Positions 57,385 to 64,000 of a stretch of DNA of 64,000 bases are shown here, piece by piece. This DNA comes from Calycina herbarum (taxonomy: Eukaryota; Ascomycota; Leotiomycetes; Helotiales; Pezizellaceae): contig LLEY01000111.1 of the NCBI GenBank assembly GCA_001414485.1, forward strand, positions 1-64,000, given 5' to 3'. The notes below the pieces were generated by a model. That model was given only the letters and a program-made list of their open reading frames with translations, ran no database searches and was not told the origin of the DNA. Within the stretch, counting starts at the first letter, position 1. Every line of letters begins with the position of its first letter. The translations under genes were made by a program, and so were the position numbers.

Positions 57385-60300
57385 AGTATGAGGGAAGATT
57401 TAGGTCATCACAGAGTCGTTTTCAGCTTTCGTTTTGATACCACAAGATTTTCGGCGTTCACGGTGGCGGCTGACTTGGAATTTTGCATTTTCTCTGTTCT
57501 ACTTTTTTGAAACACAGCTCGCACAGTCATAAATGGATAGTATTTGGAGAAGCTAATTCAAATAGAAAGCACACACAGAAGTGATGAAGCAATGAAATAA
57601 TAAAATAATGGAGCACTTCAACTGAAATTTGATGATCCAATGTGCAATGATGCTATTTTAAAAGGAAATAATTCCATTTGCTGCGGTTTCACCATAGAGT
57701 AATATGAAAAAGAGGCGGAGGAAAATATGGTTGCTCTGTCCTCGGTTTCGTCGTTGTGGACAATAACCTTGCCCTTGCTATTCCAACTCTACAGTGCACT
57801 CCAAAGTATTAACCAACCCAGATAGTTGGCATAATCGAGCTTCATCGTTCTGAACCAGCTAGGTTAATATTTTGAATTGTCCCAAATATCTAGCTTAATT
57901 ACCTCTAATTACCCTAGGGAGTTTAAATAACGAGAGAGGTAGGTAGGTATGACCTGAAGTATTTACTGCCACTTTTAAAGTCTATCGCGTCTCATGGTCA
58001 CTTCGTGGCACCAGGATAAGAATTCCGATATCCAAATTCTTCATTTGACTTTTAGTTTTCTGTTTAGCAGCTTACCATTCCTCCGGAATTACAAGCCGAG
58101 TGAGTACCTTAGCCAAGTTCTTGTACCGATGGGAACCGTGGGATGGAAACGGGTTCATAATCCAAAGTGGGATATTTGGAATACGAATTACGAATCTTCA
58201 CAATTCCCAGTTTCTCTGAACGAGATGCCAGCCCCGCAGGACGCGCATCACCGTGCAACTGTGTTTACTTGGTATGCGCACAGCATATATCCCTCTCTAT
58301 ATCCTACCCGGAATTTTCAGCCTCTATTTGCTTGTGCTACCTCGTTTTCAAGGACTGGTTTTCTACCGGTTTTAATTTTCGGATAGTTTCTTCCCATGCT
58401 GACATGGAGATTCCCTTGGTGGGAGCTAGCCTTGTTGAATCTGTGGGATTGTATTATTAGACTATTAGACAAGAAGTTGCATTTAGAAAGTAGGTATGGG
58501 ATGTAGTCTGCTTGGGTTTTGTTTATTCTCCAAGTCAAGTGGGTTTGGGATGCCGAACAAGAACGAACCAGGTAATAAAGCACCTGCATGAACTACTCTC
58601 TCGCACTGCATATGCTGGGTTTTCTTCGCACCCCCTGGTAACAAGCCAATGGTGCCTGGGATAATCATTTCTACCGCCAAGTCGCGATCGACCCGTCCGC
58701 TACCGGTATTTAACAATTCCAAATATCTGCGCATTGTTTTTTACTTTTTTTTGGTGTGGATTGCTGGATTTTGTTTCTTGCGTTGGTGCCACGATTGTTG
58801 GTCACACAGACGACAGGGGCGTTCATGGATCATGGTTGATAGTTGAGTTGTTCCTTCCTTTTTGGTTGGAGAGGAGACAAGAAGTCAAGGGACGAGGGGG
58901 ACTCGAGGTTGAGAGGGAAGGACCAGAAGCGGGTTAGCCCCCCTCGGATTGGAAACTTTTAGACATTCCTCATTTCTCTCGAGAACATCCCCAGCAAATT
59001 GCAGAGTTTTCGGGAGTCACTATGTCTCTGCTGCTAACTTCTGCACATAATCCTCCAGTTCTATCCACGATGTGGCGCATCTGCATAGTTGACTTGCTTT
59101 TCTCCTTGAAGTAATTGTTGACTTGTTAGCCATGTCCCTACGACTGTATAACACCCCAATATTGCATTGGGAGACTTCTAGACGCCCAATATTGCATATG
59201 CAAACATCCCGACCTCCATGCGAACCAACAAGGAATAACAGATCATCCGATGAATTGCTTTTTTGCTGAATATATTATTTCTTTTTGCCGATTCCCTTCC
59301 CGCTCTATGCATAAAGAATACGGACTATTTTGGCAATTTCCGTTTTCTTTCTTTTTCACAGATCTGCCTCCTTCGCGATTCGGAGATCGGAACTCCATAC
59401 CGGCGCGGGAATTCCTTTCATGGGTATGGGTATGCGTTGGTAACGAGAGGACGAGGTTGAAAGGGAAGGAAAGTACCTCAGCTTGCTACAAACCTTGTCC
59501 TTGGCCAAATGTACAACACACCCTGTTTCTCTTCAATACATCGCAGAGACGTCAGCCAGTCTTGGAACGCCAGTCATGCAAATGCATTTCTTGTCGTCGT
59601 GTTCGGTGATGAGAAAAAGCAATATTGGGTAAAATGGTGGCGCGGGTAGGTCGCCGGCGTGAAGTGTTGAGAGGCCCTTTGGGGAGGTGATTGGATGACG
59701 GGGTCGGTTTCGGGAAATAAGGGGAGCAGATCTTTGACGTGGGGTTGAGAGGAGGGAGGAATGTGTGAACGAATGGCCACGGATGTGGAGATCTGTATCT
59801 GTAGATGGACAGATGTGATGTGTTGACAGCTGTGATCCCCAGATCCGACTATGATGTGATGTGGTTTTCGTAGAGGGTAAGTTTTAACGAGATTTTGGGT
59901 ATTGTCTGAGAGGTGCTGTTGATCTTCCATGTCTTACTCTTCGAACCGTTTGAAAAAAAACTGCAATGTTTCTCGTGTATGTAGATCCGATCTAAACAGA
60001 AGATGTGATGGCATATTTGGGCATGGAATGAACTGAAACCAACTCAAGTTGCAAGTGGGTTATCAGTAACCTTGACACTCTGCATCTTATTATCAAAGCA
60101 AAAATAACGTTCAAAGTGCAAAGTTGATTTCACATCTCATGTACAGTCATCCTGATCTCGGTGATCTGACTTTTGGGGATGAAACGAAGTTTCGACTTGC
60201 CTAGTGATTTTACCATTGACTGTGGCTGTGGAAAACGTCCGAAGAAACGCAGAGTACTGTGCGTAGTTTCGAATCTTTGCGACGTACTATAAATATTTTA

Positions 60301-60892
60301 GCTTTGTGCCCGGCCCTGTGAGGCGGAGTCAGTGTTTTGAGCTCTGTTTCGAAGAAGTTGAGATGACATCTATTATTGGTCTTGTCTTGTTCTTGGAAGA
60401 GGTCCAAGTAGTAGAAGTGGCAAACCTAATGCTTTGGAAAGGTGAAATTTCAAGACTCAGACAAATGGGGACAATGACACAAGAGGGAAAAGTCACCGAA
60501 AGCACTCATGTCATGAACTAAAGCATATTCAAAATATTCAGTAAATATCATAAACATTATCCCTCTTCCATGTTCAAAAACGGGCAGAATCCGCAGTTCC
60601 CAAGAACCTAACTAATAGATACAAAAAGGGTGTGAAAGGGAGCAACGATATATAAATCTCGTCGTCGTGGGTATCTGCAAAATAAAAAAAATACACACAT
60701 AATATTAGGACATGTGAGTCGTCCTCAAAGAATATCAACATGGACTCGTAATAAAAGACCGATTCCTTTGCGCCTCTCCGTTCTCCCTTCCCCGGATAAT
60801 AATAACGTGAGTTTATGAGACAAGAATCAAAAGCCACCGACCCTTTTTTATTTTATATAACCCCCAAGAAACCAAAGAAATGGAAGGCTTGT
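57385..60892. other. Gene-poor region, 3.5 kb
   Basis: No supported gene. ORFs such as 57994-58386 (130 codons) have an ATG but no recognisable motif. There are T-rich tracts (58740-58750, 59345-59355) and a run GTAGGTAGGTAT near 57939. The right end (60540-60892) should hold the 3' untranslated region of the Myb gene. Confidence 0.55.
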
Positions 60893-61834
60893 TCATCCTA
60901 ATAGCGATGAGAGATGCATCCTTGAATCACGCTCTGCTTCCGGTCTTGGGGCAGGTCTTGAAACCATCTGCAACGGTGGGAGTTGAACGGGAGTTGGTGG
61001 AGCTGTCATGGATTGTGGCCGATAGTCGTGTTGATACTCTCGTGATGAGAAGTTGGACTGCCGACAGGATGAAGGAGAATAGTTTGGAGATTGAAGTTTG
61101 GATTCTCCGTAGAATCGAGGGGTAAAGGGTGGCTGCTGGTGATCAGATTCACTGCGGAATGCGTTTGAGGGAAAGTGAAGCATCGGCAGACTTGGTCTTC
61201 TACTGTCGGTTCTTGTGGTATAAGAGTGCAGTGGAGGCAGCCCGAGCCTTGGTGATGTAGCAAGACGAGGCGAGACCGAAAAAGTAGAGCCGTTGTCGGA
61301 TACTAGCGATGGTGGATCATCCATGGACTCTGCACCAGAAGCCACTGATGCTGCAGGAGATGGTAGTGCTCTATCGCCTCGTCGAGGTGAGTAGGCTGAG
61401 GATGTGATGGTAAGCGGTTGGCTGGCTACTGGTCTTGCGAAAGAAAGACGCTGTCCTTGTTCATCGAAGGTATTGGTACATGGTCCTGATGGTCTTCGAC
61501 GAAGGACAAGACGCCTTCTTCGGTTCATGCTTCCATTCCACCAGTTCTTCACTGCGTTGTCGCTTCGACCATGAAGTCTTCGCGCGATCTCTGCCCATCG
61601 CTTGCCCATCTCGCCCACCAAACATTCAATCTGAAGTCCTTCCTCTTGGCTGATCGGCTCGTGGTTGAGTGATGGTTTCAAATTCTGATGATATCGCTCT
61701 CGACATTGTTTAGGTGATCGAGATCCGATCAGTTGGGCAATTCTGACCCAGTTGAGTGCTCCTTGTGTGTGAACTAGCTGGACAAGGTAGTTGTCCTCCC
61801 CCTGAGACCAAGGCCCTCGTCGATGCGAAGACAT
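60893..61834 (-). CDS. flbD: FlbD-like R2R3 Myb transcription factor
   Basis: Intronless frame of 313 residues, close to the length I recall for Aspergillus FlbD. The first 105 residues are two Myb repeats: R2 with HRRGPWSQGEDNYLVQLV and PKQCRERYHQNLKPSLNH, R3 with PISQEEGLQIECLV, GKRWAEIARRLHGRSDNAVK and NWWNGSMNRRRR. These match the FlbD group, which activates asexual development upstream of brlA in Aspergillus and acts in the nucleus. The rest is Ser/Pro-rich and disordered, with possible phosphorylation sites, ending MHLSSLLG. ATG 61834 starts MSSHRRGPW, with the Myb repeat immediately following. The upstream 2.1 kb has no gene and probably holds a complex promoter or long leader. Confidence 0.92.
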   Translation of the reverse strand: MSSHRRGPWSQGEDNYLVQLVHTQGALNWVRIAQLIGSRSPKQCRERYHQNLKPSLNHEPISQEEGLQIECLVGEMGKRWAEIARRLHGRSDNAVKNWWNGSMNRRRRLVLRRRPSGPCTNTFDEQGQRLSFARPVASQPLTITSSAYSPRRGDRALPSPAASVASGAESMDDPPSLVSDNGSTFSVSPRLATSPRLGLPPLHSYTTRTDSRRPSLPMLHFPSNAFRSESDHQQPPFTPRFYGESKLQSPNYSPSSCRQSNFSSREYQHDYRPQSMTAPPTPVQLPPLQMVSRPAPRPEAERDSRMHLSSLLG

Positions 61835-64000
61835 TTTGAAAAGAAATGTTGTATTTGATGAGGTTTGGTTGAGATGTAGTTGGGGTCGAGGTTGTATCCA
61901 CCGGAGACTAGTTTCTCTGGTCCTGAAATGGTGGCCGTTTGGTGGTGCCTATCGGATAGTGTGAGAATCCGGGAAAACGGTTCGGTTTAATTCAGTGACG
62001 TGGTCTCGTTGAATCGTTGGGAGTATTTTGTTTAGAAGACGAAATGTTTGTGAGGACGGAGAGAGGCTTTCTATGGTCGGTCTCCAGGAACTCCGAATTC
62101 GAAAAGGAGATTGTGATGTCAAAATCCGCCGATCTAACGATGTGCTAAGAGGCTTCCGGACGATCAACGGTGTTCACGATGATCGAAGGTAGTTATGATG
62201 TATGAATGTGGATATGGAAGTGAGGATGATGATGACTGCGGCTGTTGGCTGTAGATGGGGGCTGTATGTACAGGAACGATGAATGGAAAAGATGAAGATC
62301 TTGAAGACAGAGAGGAAAGATCGGACGCTGGTAAGACCATATATCAGACTAAGGGACGGTGGTGGGCACGGCTCGTTGCGAGAGACGGCTGAGAAGGTGG
62401 ACCAATGGTGCCGGTGTCGTGGGGGGGAGTGCGAAGTGAACAGCGCGCACGCCAAATGCAACGATTAGGCCTCCTGAGCCCTAGCGATGATCTAGGGAGG
62501 GGGGATGAGGGGAGGAGCTTCCTTGGAGTGCAGCTAGCACCAGCTAGGAGGTGAGAGCAGGGCAGGGTAGGGTCTTGGGAGACAAGCAGGGGAGATGTGC
62601 CACCTGGATATTGAAAAATGACGATCGAGAGCCGGGGACGGGTGGTGTTTAAAATGGCAGAGAAAAGAGTAGAGGGCAGACAGGGTCCAACAGGGGGGGT
62701 TTTTTACGCTCGTAGGGAGGGGAGAGTAGCAGATGAGGCTGGCCCAGCAGGCACAGGCCGTTTTTGCCCTCAAGCTCTGGCAGTCGTCTTCTTGTTCATA
62801 AACTTATGCTTGTGTGTGAAGCTCTTTCTCGGGTTGGGTCCGCTGGGACTGAAAGGCAAATCGGGCTGGGGACCGAGAATGAGATCGCGGGTTGTACGAT
62901 TGATGGATGTCGGGCCCACTGGGCGGTCTTTCCATGCGTGCGTGAGAGAGACTTCAGTCACGGTACAAAGGTCGCAGGTAGGTAAGAGGTAGGAATAGGA
63001 GAGATATCGTGCCACAACACCAGAGAGAGTCTTCCCTCACCCCTCACCCCTCCTCCCCGTCCTTGTCTCTCGACCTTTGGAGGCTGGAGCAGCACACTGG
63101 TACTCACCCAGGACAGCAGAGTGAGAGCACAGAACTGGCCGGGTCCGGATCCGGTGCAGGGTGAGAAATGGGGAAGTTTTGGCATTGGGCGTGCTGGCGT
63201 TGGGGCTGCGTCCGGAGTCTGGAGCACTGGCTCACGACTAGTCGTCTAGCACTGGTCTGATGGTGCTTCGAAACAGGTACGAGTAGGTCTGGTTGAGGGC
63301 TTATCAAGTGGTAGCGTAGTGCTATCTCGCACCAGCAGCGCTGTATGGCTGCATCTTCAGCACCATCGAAGTTCCTGCTGCAGAGGGCGTCATCTGGTGA
63401 AGACGCTGGTGGCGGATAACCGTCTCAGGGTGGAGTGTGTCGACGTAGGCGGTTGAAATTGAAATGTTAGTGTTAGCAGTAGAATGGAAACTCGTCGAGG
63501 GTCGTTCAGGAGAGGAGATCACGGGCTCTCGCTCGTCTCGAGGACGATTCCATCGAGTCCACTGTTCGTGATCATTCTCAGTAATTGACGAGCCACAGCA
63601 CTGAGCAGACAACGGCCAGAGAGTGCCAGAGCCTCCTATCACATCGTGCCCTGTCCGAGTGCCAGACCCAGCAGTCGAGAGTCCCCAAAGCAAAAACAGG
63701 CCCACTGCAGACACGGTACGCCCTGTGGCACCGTCGAGCGTGTTTCCTCTTCCCGGTTGATCCTCACGGGAGGCGTTTACAAAAACCACTCAGCTGGGAC
63801 CCGACTCGAATGGGGCCGAGGCAAAGGCGTCACCACCACCCTCAACAGCTGCTAGTCTACCCACTACTACTGTTTAAACGTGCTACTTTGTCCCAACATG
63901 GTAATAGTTCTTTTCCAAGAAAACAATAAAAGGCCCCATCGTTTCTCCACCCGTTGTATTGCCGATGCTCCAAACTATAGGAAAACTAGCGAGAAACAGC
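61835..64000. other. Long upstream region of the Myb gene
   Basis: 2.17 kb to the window edge, with no supported gene on either strand. GAGG/GGGG-rich plus-strand sequence (62490-62760) and CCCCTCACCCCTCC (63038-63052) are low-complexity. It probably contains the Myb promoter and a long leader. ORFs such as 63322-63789 (minus) have no family signal. A gene may start beyond 64000. Confidence 0.5.

Noticed and set aside
57994..58386. 130-codon ORF with ATG downstream of the eqolisin gene
   Set aside because: No motif, no splice partner, composition like the surrounding non-coding DNA; not enough to call a gene.
63322..63789. 155-codon minus-strand ORF near the right edge
   Set aside because: No recognisable family, lies in the upstream region of the Myb gene; start and context unsupported.

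Overview
The window looks like a 64 kb piece of a filamentous ascomycete genome (Pezizomycotina). The evidence is short spliceosomal introns (mostly 45-100 nt, GTRNGY donors, CTRAY-like branch sites, YAG acceptors), fungal gene families (PalB/Rim13 calpain, FlbD-type Myb, eqolisin, PMP47/Ant1 carrier, Vts1) and a left-end repeat block that is AT-rich and transition-decayed in the manner of repeat-induced point mutation (RIP). A Leotiomycete (Helotiales) is my best guess from general sequence style only. No bacterial, organellar or viral gene was seen.

Region by region: 1-2.94 kb is a decayed repeat island: a 46-bp tandem repeat, a CA/TA microsatellite, and a terminal-inverted-repeat element into which three solo LTRs appear to have jumped, each with its own 5-bp target duplication. 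At its edge (2.9-3.4 kb) lies a broken N-terminal fragment of a fungal STAND/NLR-like protein. Then come a nine-exon DUF2235 (Tle1-like) hydrolase (3.75-6.19 kb, minus) and a signal-peptide/DUF4203 membrane protein with a long disordered tail (7.5-10.9 kb, minus). A mitochondrial single-strand DNA-binding protein follows (13.7-14.3 kb, plus), then an uncharacterised basic protein (15.3-16.3 kb, minus). From 16.4 to 23.1 kb the DNA is gene-poor and carries two dispersed short-repeat families.

From 23.1 to 52.5 kb the DNA is gene-dense: glutathione synthetase (minus) divergent from a large ATRX/ARIP4-like SNF2 ATPase; a small two-exon unknown gene (34.7-35.2 kb); PalB/Rim13 calpain (minus) divergent from a peroxisomal adenine nucleotide carrier; a small basic protein; the Vts1 SAM-domain RNA-binding protein; and TFIIIC subunit Tfc4 with an unusual ~670-residue repetitive N-terminal extension. 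From 52.5 to 64 kb the DNA is sparse again: a 3'-truncated tRNA-Ser(GCU)-like sequence, a 35-bp-arm hairpin, a secreted eqolisin (glutamic peptidase), and an FlbD-like R2R3 Myb regulator with a long upstream region.

The genes are mostly conserved housekeeping and regulatory genes rather than one pathway. PalB (ambient-pH signalling), FlbD (conidiation) and the acid-active eqolisin are loosely related by environmental response, but nothing in the sequence makes them a cluster. I did not find a convincing new multi-gene system. The most notable items are the nested solo LTRs, the Tfc4 extension, the small spliced gene at 34.7 kb, the truncated tRNA/SINE-like head and the two dispersed short-repeat families. 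Exon borders were placed by eye from reading-frame continuity, splice consensus and family motifs; no transcript data were available.
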